A DNA stretch of 64,000 nt from Lineus longissimus (Eukaryota; Nemertea; Pilidiophora; Heteronemertea; Lineidae). A program made the position numbers and the translations under genes. The stretch's first letter is position 1, and each line of letters starts with the position of its first letter. The notes beneath the pieces are model-generated. The model saw nothing but the letters and a program-made list of their open reading frames with translations. It made no database searches and was not told the DNA's origin. Of this stretch, positions 1 to 17,398 are shown piece after piece. Location: positions 1,054,001-1,118,000 of the forward strand of contig NC_088321.1 in the NCBI RefSeq assembly GCF_910592395.1, given 5' to 3'.

Positions 1-430
1 ATTTTCATCGATGTACAGGGTGTCTCATGTATTGTGCTGCCCCCATGTTCTCATGACTGAATTACTTGATAACAATGAAAGCTGGTCAGAAGTATTCTAG
101 AAGCGGCAAGCTATTCAGAAATGTATAGGTTTATGTGTGAGAGTGATATACTGCAAGGTCGACAGCCACTTGAACAGGGGTATGCATGAAATGACGTCGC
201 GCCATTTGTGGAGCCAGGTAGGCCCGGCCATTGCACTGGCTAGTGAGACCAATACCAAAAGCTAGCTTCGCCCCCGCTCTGAAGGACACGGAACAGTGAT
301 GTGTCACGTTAGATGTTGGACTATTGTATGCACATGTAATTGTAGAATAAAGGTGACTAGTTATGTAATCGATCTGTAATATATGTAGTTAAGTCGCCGG
401 TATATTAACCCTTCACCATACGCAGTTCGT
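1..430. other. No gene recognised; possible 3' end of an upstream transcript
   Basis: I see no convincing coding exon here. An AATAAA hexamer at about 346-351 on the plus strand could be the polyadenylation signal of a gene lying before the window, but no upstream exon is visible to support it. The short minus-strand open frame at 361-597 resembles nothing I know and probably occurs by chance. Confidence 0.3.
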
Positions 431-436
431 ACCCGG

Positions 437-745
437 CATAGTCGTGGGTCGGAGAGATGAGGAACCAGACAGTGCAGTGACGGCGGATATGAGACCGTCC
501 AAATGCAGTCGGTTCTTACATGTAAATGTGGGCTTAAATGATATGTATAGTTTCTCCGTGGCTGCCCCTTATCTCTGGAATCGACTCCCCAAAGCAATTA
601 CATCTGCTGAGACCCTCACCCAATTCAAATCCCTTCTTAAAACACACTTGTCCAATCTTCGCTTCAAAAAATAGAGGACGTAGCGCTTTGAGCAGGGTGA
701 CCTGGAAAGGCGCTTTACAAATTCTATATTTATTTTATATTTCAT
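437..745 (+). mobile_element. 5'-truncated non-LTR retrotransposon, 3' tail of ORF2
   Basis: The frame at 444-674 ends with the motif FSVAAPYLWNRLPKA followed by LTQFKSLLKTHL, typical of the extreme C-terminus of CR1/L2-like non-LTR reverse transcriptase ORFs in marine invertebrates. After the stop comes the usual 3' UTR signature (CGCTTTGAGCAGG, then GGCGCTTTACAAAT and an AT-rich tail). Reverse transcriptase and endonuclease domains are missing, as expected of a 5'-truncated copy. A close relative lies at 39948-40215 with almost the same protein and UTR sequence. Family assignment beyond CR1/L2-like is not possible from the tail alone. Confidence 0.8.
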
Positions 746-1263
746 GTACTAAACTTCCTTTTAATATTTAATTTAAATAATAGCATTATTATTAAAATAT
801 GACTTGCAATAAAAGGAGTGTCAAAAATCATTCCTATAAATAGTCATGTTTTGAACTGTATTATAAAGTTGACATTTTCTATGTTGGATGTGCGTATGTC
901 TGGAATAAATCTTCTCAACAAAATCTTGATCCAATTCTTTGGTGTCATTCCTTGCAATTGTGAAAGTCAGAAAAGAATTCTTAGCCCACGAAACAGGCAT
1001 ACCTTGTATGGTAGAGATCGGAGACATAAATCAGAAATATAAACGGCCGATAAAATACCGCCCGCAAAATAATGTTTTGGACAAATGCCAACAAATGGAC
1101 AATGAGGTAACAAAGCGGTATTCAACTAAAAAGGGGGGACTTTCACTTTCATGTATGTCCTTTCAGTTTGTTTATAAAGCAACACGTACTCAAATATCAT
1201 AAAACGAAAGAGCAAAGAGAGTGTATGTTGCTTGTGTTTATTTTCTGAGGAAAAATAACTGAG

Positions 1264-2778
1264 ATGGCGGGCATCAAGTTATATCGGACTGTGTTCTTGT
1301 TATGTTCCGTGGCTCTGCTGGGTACGTAAGTGAAAATGTGAAACCTTTCAATTTTTCAAAGTTGTACTAGCGGTAGCATGCAAAATAGCTATTAGCAAAA
1401 TACATGTAGCTATTAGCGGGGTAATTGTCAGAAGGATGGTAATCATTCTCCATCCCCACGATGCTAGATTTCCAATAAGCCTACCCGTACGAGACCACAT
1501 CTTGACCCTCAAATTAGGATCCACTCCGCCGATCTAGACTCCGTTACATCTGATGGTTCAGAATGCGAGACTTTGACATAACTCGCCATAAAATGCGCAC
1601 AACAGTCCATCGCTGGATGACCTTGCCGCTACACGTCGCTTTTTTCGCAGTCCGAAATAGTCTAAAACAAATCCATGTTACATATTCACATGACGTATCA
1701 GACATTAAAAAAATTGTAACTTTTTCTCAAAAAGATGCAACCAAATGCCCCAGCGGTACGAATTATCCAGAGTTCTGTCCACGATTGGGAGATAAAGCGG
1801 ATCTCACAACATGTTGTCTCACGAGCGACAACAAGCCCGACTGCTGCAAGACGCCTGCGTCTGTTAGAAAAGTGACAATCTGCCCGCAAGGTAAGAGTTC
1901 TGCACCAAGATATCAATCACACACTCCAAGTGAAAATCATGTTCGAAAACAGTTTTTTTCATGAATAACACGAGTTCCCACATCTCTTGTGATGAGGTTC
2001 ATTTGGAGCCACCTGTTCGATGGTGTACAAGTGAGCGCCATTTTCTATATTACGAGAATGTAGTTGCTATCTCTTTTTATTTTCAGGGTATATTACACCG
2101 CAATGCCCGGGTAAAAATGACCCTGATGAATTGAACATTTGCTGTCGGTTTGTAAAGAATATCGTAGCCTCAGATGCATGTTGTAGCTCATCCTGGGTTA
2201 TGACCGATGGAGCCAAACTGGGGCGAATAGATTCCTCTTCTTCATTGGAAGAAGACGTGGCATACTGGCGGTAGGTACACGGGTAACATTGCCCAAAATA
2301 CATGGGTGTTGCAAGCGGCCGAGGGGGGAGGGTCAAATGCTCCCCCGAAAAGTAAAAAAATGCGTTTTCGACAGTGATTTTGGCTGAAAAATTTCAAAGT
2401 GTCGTTTTCCCCACCACCCTCCCGAGAGCCTTTTGCCATCATAAATTCTAACCCACACGGTATGCATCCTGAGATCAGGTTTTTGATATACTCGTGCATC
2501 GAGAGGCGGAGTATATTGAAAATCACTGGTCATATATGATATGCCAGGATCACCATTGACGACGCTTGGAGAGTGGCCTCAATGCAAATTGGTACCCACT
2601 ATGCACCGCGCTAGCGGTGGCCGAGAGAACTAATTTCGTCTCAATTATGTTCTCTTTTACTTTCAGAACTGGAGTGATCGTACTTGGCGTGCTTTTTTCA
2701 CTTGCCCTTATTTCAGCCATATCTGGCTGGATGGCCTGGTGCTGTGCATGTTCCTGTATTGGAGACAACGACGAGTAG
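1264..2778 (+). CDS. Small cysteine-rich type I membrane protein, Shisa-like appearance
   Basis: Spliced gene with coding exons 1264-1321, 1735-1890, 2087-2270 and 2667-2778 (intron phases 1, 1, 2), all with GT-AG borders; 169 residues. Residues 1-19 form a signal peptide. The ectodomain (20-133) has two similar modules: Cys24, Cys34, CysCys46-47, CysCys56-57, and Cys69/78, CysCys90-91, CysCys103-104. Residues 136-157 are a hydrophobic membrane helix, followed by CCACSC (possible palmitoylation cysteines) and an acidic tail ending DNDE. The paired-cysteine ectodomain before one helix recalls Shisa/WBP1/VOPP1-type adaptors, which act at the cell surface or in endomembranes. The cytoplasmic tail is only about 12 residues and lacks the proline-rich PY region of canonical Shisa proteins, so this could be an unrelated cysteine-rich receptor-like protein. 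The start was chosen because exon 1 gives a signal peptide and its phase joins exon 2 exactly. Confidence 0.72.
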
Positions 2779-2885
2779 GGATCCAATTTACCATCATCGT
2801 CGAAGGTTTAAACATTCTCTATGTTCCGATAAACTGGGATGATACCCGTACGTTTTGGTGTAGCAGATCAAATGGTAATCTCTTT

Positions 2886-3153
2886 TATGGGCGGTTATTT
2901 CCGCATTAAATGATGTCCTAAAACGCGTCTTTATAACTGGCGACTCGTGTGTGTGTGTAGAGCAACCCGTGCGTACAGAGCAAAACGCGCGTATCTGACT
3001 CGCGACCCCTACAAAGAACATAACGCGAATGTATAACTACTGTCGCATAAACGTGCCGTCGGATAACTAGTGTCGGATAACTAGTGTCGGATAAGTGCTG
3101 TCGGATAACTGCTGTCGCATATAAGGTTCCTCAGCCTCCCGCATCGCGGCGCT
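2886..3153 (+). repeat. Left terminal inverted repeat of the 2886-4437 element
   Basis: It matches the reverse complement of 4184-4437 nearly base for base, including a GT-dinucleotide run near 2949-2960. It carries one additional 14-bp subterminal unit compared with the right arm. Confidence 0.85.
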
Positions 3154-3164
3154 AGTTATTATTA

Positions 3165-3915
3165 CTTTTGTTCTTATCTTTTTGGAACAGACTCAGAATT
3201 GGAAAAACAGATAAATGGGCTTATATCTTTTATAACATAACTAGGGAGCATTTAGACAAGGGTTATTTAAACCAAGGCTGGTGTAAAAGTGTGAAAACTG
3301 TTCTAGACGGCTGTGGCCTCACTCAAATTGGTATACTCCCGAGGTTTTGTCCCTACGAGAACTGAAAATTGTAGTTGAACAGATAATGAGAGACCAGTGT
3401 GAACAACTATGGAGAAACGAGGTAAATAACGATTTCAGATGTATAATTTATAGAATGTTTAAACAAAACCTGAATATGGAGCCCTATGTTAAAAAATTAC
3501 CATTATATCAAACGGTCAGTATTTGTAAATTTCGTACTGGATCTATAAAATTCCCAGAAACAGTAACCAGAATGTATAGAAATGAAACTGCAGAAAATAT
3601 TTGTGGTCTTTGTGACCAGGTTTGTGTAAGAGACGAACTTCATTATTTTATTACGTGTCCGTATTTCCGTCACATGCGAGTAAGGTTGTTTCCAAACTTA
3701 AAAGAATTACCTCAGGTTTTTTATCATGAATTTTTCCATCGCATTATGACTAAATGTTCCCGGGTAAACTTAGACAATATTCATAGTTTTTGTAAAGAAT
3801 TCATCTGCTTGGTCCACCATATGTAAATGTTAAATCATGTAACCTCTTATACCCGAAAGGGTTTTTTGGAGAGAAATAAATTATGTTATGTTATGTTATG
3901 TTATGTTATGTTCTA
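3165..3915 (+). mobile_element. Non-LTR retrotransposon C-terminal fragment with (TTATG)n tail, frameshifted
   Basis: Two overlapping frames (3168-3365 and 3347-3826) together read as the C-terminal part of a non-LTR reverse transcriptase. A frameshift near 3350-3365 breaks it. The second frame contains CGLCDQVCVRDELHYFITC, a C-x2-C-x-H-x-C-like knuckle typical of the end of such ORFs, and then a stop at 3824-3826. The 3' end is a run of the pentamer TTATG (about 3882-3911), a usual microsatellite tail of target-primed insertion. It sits inside the inverted-repeat element 2886-4437, so it inserted after that element. RT and endonuclease domains are absent. Confidence 0.75.
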
Positions 3916-4183
3916 TGCGACGTAATCTCGAGTTTGAGACAGAAGAGAAAAATGGCTACTTATCAAGATCCACATGTGCTCCAGCGGGCAGCACGCATGC
4001 TGCAAGACGTTGTGAATTTGTTGGGCAGGCCTACCTAGGACCAGGTCCCTCTTGATAATCGGGTTGATAATATTGCAGCAAGTGCAAAAGCAAGGCCATT
4101 TGAAGTGCGCCTACTACATTACAGTTACCAATTGGTAAATCGTATGTCGCTTAGAGCAAAAACAATAATCATCAAGACACAAG

Positions 4184-4437
4184 AGCGCCGCGATGCGGGA
4201 GGCTGAGGAACCTTATATGCGACAGCAGTTATCCGACAGCACTTATCCGACACTAGTTATCCGACGGCACGTTTATGCGACAGTAGTTATACATTCGCGT
4301 TATGTTCTTTGTAGGGGTCGCGAGTTAGATACGCGCGTTTTGCTCTGTACGCACGGGTTGCTCTACACACACACAGGAGTCGCCAGTTATTAAGACGCGT
4401 TTTAGGACATCATTTAATGCGGAAATAACCGCCCATA
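4184..4437 (-). repeat. Right terminal inverted repeat of the 2886-4437 element
   Basis: Inverted partner of 2886-3153; it ends CCGCCCATA and is followed directly by the CTCTTT target duplication. Confidence 0.85.
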
Positions 4438-4443
4438 CTCTTT

Positions 4444-5060
4444 GGGTCTTTCGGCGTGAATTCCCATCAAATCCCAATCAATATATCAGGTAAAATCACG
4501 ATTGCAGTAAATCAGCACAAAGCGTGATTCATTAAGTATTGATCACGATAAAACTGTATTTGCCAAATCACGAAAAACGGACTGTGAGCCGAATCAAGGA
4601 CAACCGTGATTTGACTTGGAGGGCACCCGACTCGATAACAAGCATGGTTTCAGAGAACTTCCGCATGAAAACAAAAACAGCGATTTTAGTCACTTGTATG
4701 GGCAAATTCATACACCTCACGTGGCCACTGTCTGGGGAATGCGCAATCTCCCGGTCGCCGGGCCATGTGGATTTTACATACACCCGTTGAAATTCTCACA
4801 GAGTCGAGACAGTAGGTCGAGTGAGACTTGGCAACAATGATCACCATTGACGAAGCTTGGAGAATGGAGATTCCGCCGACGTCATTGCTTATTATGGAAC
4901 CTCGACTTCGGATCGCGAAAATGATAGGTTGACAAAACAATGGCGCGATTGGTTGCCTAGCCTTGTGACGTCAAACTATTTTTTACGCTGAAGGGTTTCC
5001 TTTTTTCATCAATGGGGTTTTTGTCGAGGTAGCACAGGCGCGATGTACAGCGTAGCGGAT
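4444..5060. other. Unannotated spacer
   Basis: No exon is recognised. A 29-bp segment at 4839-4867 (ATCACCATTGACGA...GCTTGGAGA) is repeated with two or three changes at 2548-2577 inside the last intron of the Shisa-like gene, which suggests a shared low-copy repeat. Overlapping short frames on both strands at 4539-4940 show no known motif. Confidence 0.4.
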
Positions 5061-5063
5061 CGA

Positions 5064-5290
5064 GGCTATATATTTATTTATTTTATTTATTTAAACCTCC
5101 AAACAGGAGAACAATGACAAGTACAATAGATACATAAAAGTTCAACAAATATAAAATAGTACATGATTAAAAAGCTCGTACCAAAAGTTTGACCAGCCCC
5201 CTCTCGCGCGACCCCGGGGAGCAGTATCTGTCGTCGAGGAGGAGAGACCTAAGAGAGTCAACTACGCCATCCTCGCCAACAATGGGCTAA
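5064..5290 (-). mobile_element. Non-LTR retrotransposon 3' tail, minus strand
   Basis: Read on the minus strand, the segment ends with a short coding tail (VDSLRSLLLDDRYCSPGSRE, continuing to a stop), then a 3' UTR with CTCCTGTTTGGAGGTTTAAA and an (AAATA)n-like A-rich tail at 5064-5090. This arrangement is typical of 5'-truncated LINE copies. No catalytic domain is present, so the clade is unknown. Confidence 0.5.
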
Positions 5291-5474
5291 CGAAAATGTT
5301 GCTGGTTGGCCCCGACTGACATAAATGGACGCTATCACTCAAAGTGCACCCTAACTATGGATTGGACTGGGAAAGTCTGGACTGACAGTCATCGCTCTCC
5401 ACCGCCTGTGTGGTGTCAACGTTATGATATCCGAGTGGGAATTGGGAGCTGAGAAAATGTGCCAATGTTGGTGG

Positions 5475-5752
5475 TTCGGGGAGTGGGTCCTCAGGTAAGG
5501 CACTTGGCATGCAAAATGGTCATTATTAAATGTGAGGTGTGGGTCCTAGGGCAAGACACTTGGCAGACGGGTCACAAAGGCCTAAAGGTAGAGGTGTGGG
5601 TCCTTGGGCAAGACACTTGGCAGAAGGGGTCACAAAGGCCTAAAGGCAGAGGTGTGGGTCCTTGGGCAAGACACTTGGCAGAAGGGGTCACAAAGGCCTA
5701 AAGGCAGAGGTGTGGGTCCTTGGGCAAGACACTTGGCATGCAGAAGGGTCAC
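5475..5752. repeat. Minisatellite, about 58-bp period, ~4.5 copies
   Basis: The unit contains GAGGTGTGGGTCCTTGGGC, then AAGACACTTGGCAGAAGGGG and CACAAAGGCCTAAAGGCA. Copies begin near 5533, 5590, 5648 and 5706, with a degenerate unit before them. The open frame at 5459-5701 is a by-product of the repeat. Confidence 0.85.
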
Positions 5753-6080
5753 CAAGTGTGCATTATACTGTTGGTAGATCAGTCTCAGTTGCATGCTGAC
5801 AATGCAAGCGACATCCCCTTTGAATCTTGCCGAAAATCATAACAACACACAAGTACAATATTGTAATTCTATATTTTTCGAAACCAATAAACTGTCGTAG
5901 ATTCCAATCAAAAAGTCTCATCATCATAATTAGTGACATGTTTCTGGAATTGAAAATGTTCCGATCATCTCTTTAACCCCCTCCCCCCCCCCCCCCGACA
6001 TGTAACCACAAGGGGGCAAAATGGACCTCAAATTTACAAAGGCCTTTCCTCCTTTCATACAAGGACATAATAAATGAACA

Positions 6081-6448
6081 GTCCATTACTGTAAAATGCC
6101 ACGCATCAAAGTGGACCATTACTGCAGAACGCCATGCATCAAAGTGGCCCTTTACTGTAAAATGCCACGCATCAAAGTGGCCCATTACTGTAAAGTGCCA
6201 TGCATCAAAGTGGCCCATTACTGTAAAGTGCCATGCATCAAAGTGGCCCATTACTGTAAAATGCCATGCATCAAAGTGGCCCATTACTGTAAAGTGCCAT
6301 GCATCAAAGTGGCCCATTACTGTAAAGTGCCATGCGTCAAAGTGGCCCATTACTGTAAAGTGTCACGCATCAAAGCGGCCCATTACTGCAGAACGCCATG
6401 CAGCAAAGTGGCCCATTACTGTAAAATGTCACGCATCAAAGTCTTTCA
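6081..6448. repeat. Minisatellite, 33-bp period, ~11 copies
   Basis: The unit contains CATCAAAGTGGCCCATTACT followed by GTAAAGTGCCATG. Because 33 is a multiple of three and the unit lacks stops, long frames exist on both strands (IKVAHYCKVPC repeated on plus, GHFDAWHFTVM on minus). No start context, splice signal or conserved domain supports translation. A C-homopolymer lies just upstream at about 5982-5997. Confidence 0.9.
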
Positions 6449-7422
6449 TAACATGATCGCACAATGATTCGATCCAATGAGACAGAATTGGCAATGTTTT
6501 AAAACATCCAAGTCGCAACAATCCTGGTCCTCAGTATTTTGCAAGTTAAAGACACCAACACATCGTCTCGGCATGGCCTGCAATCCTGAGGACTTTCGAA
6601 TCGATTACCCTACTGACAATCTGCAAATTGTGACGCTTTATGCATACGTCATCAAACATGAACTAAAAACGCAAAAATATTTGAAAGTCAAATTCCTTAA
6701 ATTCTGGCGTCAAAAGCAGACTTCAGTGCATCCCAAAGTAAATTCACTTTCAGCTAATTTGCAAACTTTTAGCTTCGTGAATATTTCACGGTGACAGGCT
6801 AACAGGTTAAATGCTCACACAAGATGAGACCTGAAGTCCTCACAATTTTCAGAATAGTCCATCTTCTGGCCTTTAGATATCCTATCGTCAGGTGTTGAAA
6901 TAATCCATGGTCAGGTGTTGAAATATTTTAAAATGTCTCAATCAAGTACATCCTGCGAAATCGCGGTGGTTGTTCACTTCTCTGACCCTGGACACAAACC
7001 CCTCAGCCATTGGCCCCCATTTGGCGAAGTTCTAGCACAAAAACAATTCCGCCCAATCAGAGCGTCGCTAGCATTTGCATCGAGGAATTTCAAAAACGTT
7101 GCAGCAACGATATCCAAAATTGCATTTTCATTGGTTGTTCTATCTTGCCGACGGAAAAGAAAGCACTGTCTTCTTCGAGGTGCTCACTGCAACCTCGATT
7201 CTAAGATTTCCGAGTACCATTTCTTCATACTAATCATTAGAAGTACGGTACACGATACTTGGAGCCGAGGTTGACCCTTCCATCACCTTGAATGCCGACT
7301 TTAAGGTGATGTGCAGCGGTACTTCAACGATTGGGGGAATGTCTCAGGAGTTGGTGTGGAGGGCTGGCCACAGAAGTGAACATCAACCCCGGATTTCCAC
7401 AGGATGATACAAGTACGACGCC
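6449..7422. other. Spacer 3' of SMU1, probably including its 3' UTR
   Basis: The part nearest 7422 should be SMU1 3' UTR (minus strand), but I find no clear AATAAA on that strand to mark its end. Frames at 6477-6794 and 6915-7274 show no recognisable motif. Confidence 0.4.
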
Positions 7423-14660
<7,238 letters not shown>

Positions 14661-16126
14661 ATTGAAAAACGCTTTCAACCTCGTTTGCAGTAGAAAAGGA
14701 AAATTCTCGCGTGCATCACCCTACACAAATTTTGACCAATTATCCTGGAGGCGAGGTCAAATTATACAGTGTGTTCTACAAAATATACAATTTTTTTGCT
14801 GTACAGAGTGTGTCAAAATAAGATTGTATAATTTGTGCCTTGACCTGCAAGACATTTATTGTCCTTTTCTCCAAGAATAGGTGATAAAATATATTTTTAG
14901 CATATGCACAAGGTCACAACCTTGTTGATGCGAGGACACGAGATGATCATCTAGAGATGATAAGATCATATCTGTGACATTTGTAGATAAGACGTGGACA
15001 GAAGTTTAGGTTTGGTTCCTTCCAAAGGGCCTGTCCCCATATTCAAAAACAACCCTAGAGAACTGTTAACCAGTTTCATGCCCCATCACATGTATTTACC
15101 AAATTGAGACCCTCAGTTGAGCACCATGTTTTTTTCATTGGGAGGGATAACAGCTGTCCTCGTTGTTTGGTTGTGACATTTTGATTCCCATTTTTGATTG
15201 TTGTTCGGTCTTACTACGTTGTGACGTTTGAATCCAGAAGGCTAATTTATATTCATTAGGTAGTCACAATGGATGGTGGTTGTGACAACGTCGAGGAAGA
15301 TTAGGACTCCTTGATTAGTTAAGACTCCCTTTCAGTCCACTTCGATGATTCTGATCACCTTGGGGACAGGACATGGTCAGTCTTCTGTGTCCTGGACCGT
15401 GATTATGTACCAGAAGGGATCATCCAAGATCCAAACAGTGAAGTGGATCAAATTGCCAAAGACAGGCAAATAAGGGAGGCATACAATTCAACAGAACTGT
15501 CTACAACTAAAATCGCAATGCAAACAAATTTAAAGATGCAGAATTTAGAAGAATACACAATTTATTCAAGAACTTGTTCGGATTTAAGAGAAAAGCTGAC
15601 ATATTGAACTACAAATGATATATTATTACTGGCAGTGAAAACAATCATTCGTAACAACGTATTTATCAATTCTTTGACGACTGTACAGGTATATGATGTC
15701 GCTAATATAACTTGATGAAAAATCTTTATACGGTAGAAATCTTTTTACCGGTAGGGTGAAACTATTGAGACTCATCTTTGCCAATCTTAGGATCACCGGA
15801 ACTCCTTTAAACACCAAAAATCAAACAAGATATTGTTTGAGGCCATGCACATCAAAGGTAACAATGTCCTCCCGGTAATACTTTTTCCGTTTTAAAGGTT
15901 TTTGTTGAATTCTGGTGATTCCAGTTTCCCCTTCATACAAAGTACGAAAAAAGTGGATAATTGAAAATCGTCGCATAATTTTCATAGATTAGGTATATAT
16001 ATATGTCATTCCAACTTTGAACATCATATAAGCTATGTACACATACATAATTTTCTATAGGATCAGTATTGAGTTTTCTTTCTAAAAATCTGACCCATCA
16101 CTGACAAATCATACACATGTTGCTCC
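14661..16126. other. Upstream region of SMU1; no gene recognised
   Basis: The SMU1 promoter and 5' UTR should lie immediately above 14660. No TATA box is obvious. The frame at 14662-14880 faces the other way and shows no motif. Beyond that the DNA is AT-rich with no supported feature. Confidence 0.35.
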
Positions 16127-16200
16127 AAGCTTGGCAGGTTGAGACGGACTGGTTGTCCATTTCACTGTCGTCTGACCACTGTGAAATCTGAGTACATCGA
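16127..16200 (+). mobile_element. Diverged half-copy of the 217-bp palindromic MITE
   Basis: The stretch GGCAGGTTGAGACGGACTGG, then TTGTCCATTTCAC and TGTGAAATCTGAGTACA, aligns with one arm of the elements at 13492-13708 and 42146-42362 at roughly three-quarters identity by eye. It implies an older wave of the same family. Confidence 0.45.
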
Positions 16201-17398
16201 ATTCTTCCGATCTCGAGGTGTCATCAAGGCTCATCTTCTGAGCGACATGCGAATGATTTTGCCGTGACAGATCACATGAAGAGAACTTAAAATCATTTCA
16301 TCGGAGTGTATGCATTCTATGTGCATTCAATACAGGCACTCTTCTCTAGATTTTTTTGTAACAAACATTTCCTGTATACCGTCCCCGTTCAAAAAGATTA
16401 TCAAGTTGTACTCTATTTCGAGGAGTACAGTACCCAGTAGTTCAAAAGAGTACAAATTATATTGATTAACCCTCTAGTTACCGGTGTTGCTTATGTTGCT
16501 CCACAGAAACAGTGGTCAATTGGGGAAGTACAAAAAAAACAAAAATTTTTTCATCATATTTTTATCAGTTGCGCATAGATTTAAGATGTTTGGCACTGTC
16601 CTAGGAAGGTTTTGGTCAACGGGTGGCAACTAGAGGGTTGAGCAGCAACTGCAGTCAGTCACATTCATGACCTCGATCTAAAAAAGACAATTATACACCA
16701 TGACTTGATGGTTCATGACACTATCAAAAATGACCATGATGAAAGACACAATCACTAGTGGCTAAAGAATACACTAAAAATCTGACCTGTCACAGACGGA
16801 GAGGCTAAAGGTTTCATCATTTGAACCTATTTTGAAAAGCTCTGTTCGGCTGTGACTAAACAACTATATACATAATGAAACACATGCATTATACAACCAA
16901 AAAACTCATATTATAGAAGAATTATAGAACTAAGTATGATCACTGACTGAGTTCATTCAAGTTCAAAGGAGTTTGTGAAAATGAAAATGGGATGCAGAGC
17001 AAAATAACCGGATAATGTGCAGACAAAGATACCAGCAAATTTGACATGACATGACAATGAGGTACGGTAAGAATTCTTTGAATGCATGAATGATGCAACA
17101 TTAGGAATGGGCTCAGCCCGGATTTGCAATAGCATCCATGCCCTACACAGTGCTACCCTTAGTTGGCATATGTACACGTAGATAAAGGTTGAAATCCATT
17201 CCAAACACATGACCAGCCAGGTCATACTTAATATAACATAACATACCATCTTCCGAGAGAGATTAATGCTCCTCTCTCTTACTGATATTGAGCATGGATT
17301 GGGTAACCCAGACCTCTATTCAGTGCCCCATTTCTTTAGCAGCCCCCTAGACAACCAGTTTTCATAAAGGCACACCTTGCAACAGAAGGCCCATTGCC
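16201..17398. other. Spacer between SMU1 and the giant zinc-finger gene
   Basis: It probably includes the 3' UTR of the zinc-finger gene (minus strand) next to 17398. No gene, RNA or mobile element is recognised. Confidence 0.35.

Larger units (their letters stand above)
2886..4437. mobile_element. DNA transposon-like element with long TIRs and 6-bp target duplication
   Basis: The ends are inverted copies: left arm 2886-3153 (268 bp) and right arm 4184-4437 (254 bp), beginning TATGGGCGGTTATTTCCGC. The direct repeat CTCTTT lies immediately outside both ends (2880-2885 and 4438-4443), so it is the likely target-site duplication. The arms contain tandem copies of a 14-bp unit (GGATAACTAGTGTC and variants); the left arm has one more copy than the right, which explains the length difference. 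The centre holds a nested retrotransposon tail (about 3154-3915) and about 270 bp of unique DNA, including a 24-codon open frame from 3952 (MATYQDPHVLQRA...), possibly a transposase relic. No transposase domain is recognisable. A 6-bp duplication with long arms is compatible with few superfamilies (IS3EU-like, Polinton-like), but the terminal bases do not settle which. Confidence 0.75.

Noticed and set aside
5973-6467. Repeat-encoded proteins on both strands
   Set aside because: The frames are produced by a 33-bp minisatellite with period divisible by three; no start context or splice signal supports them.
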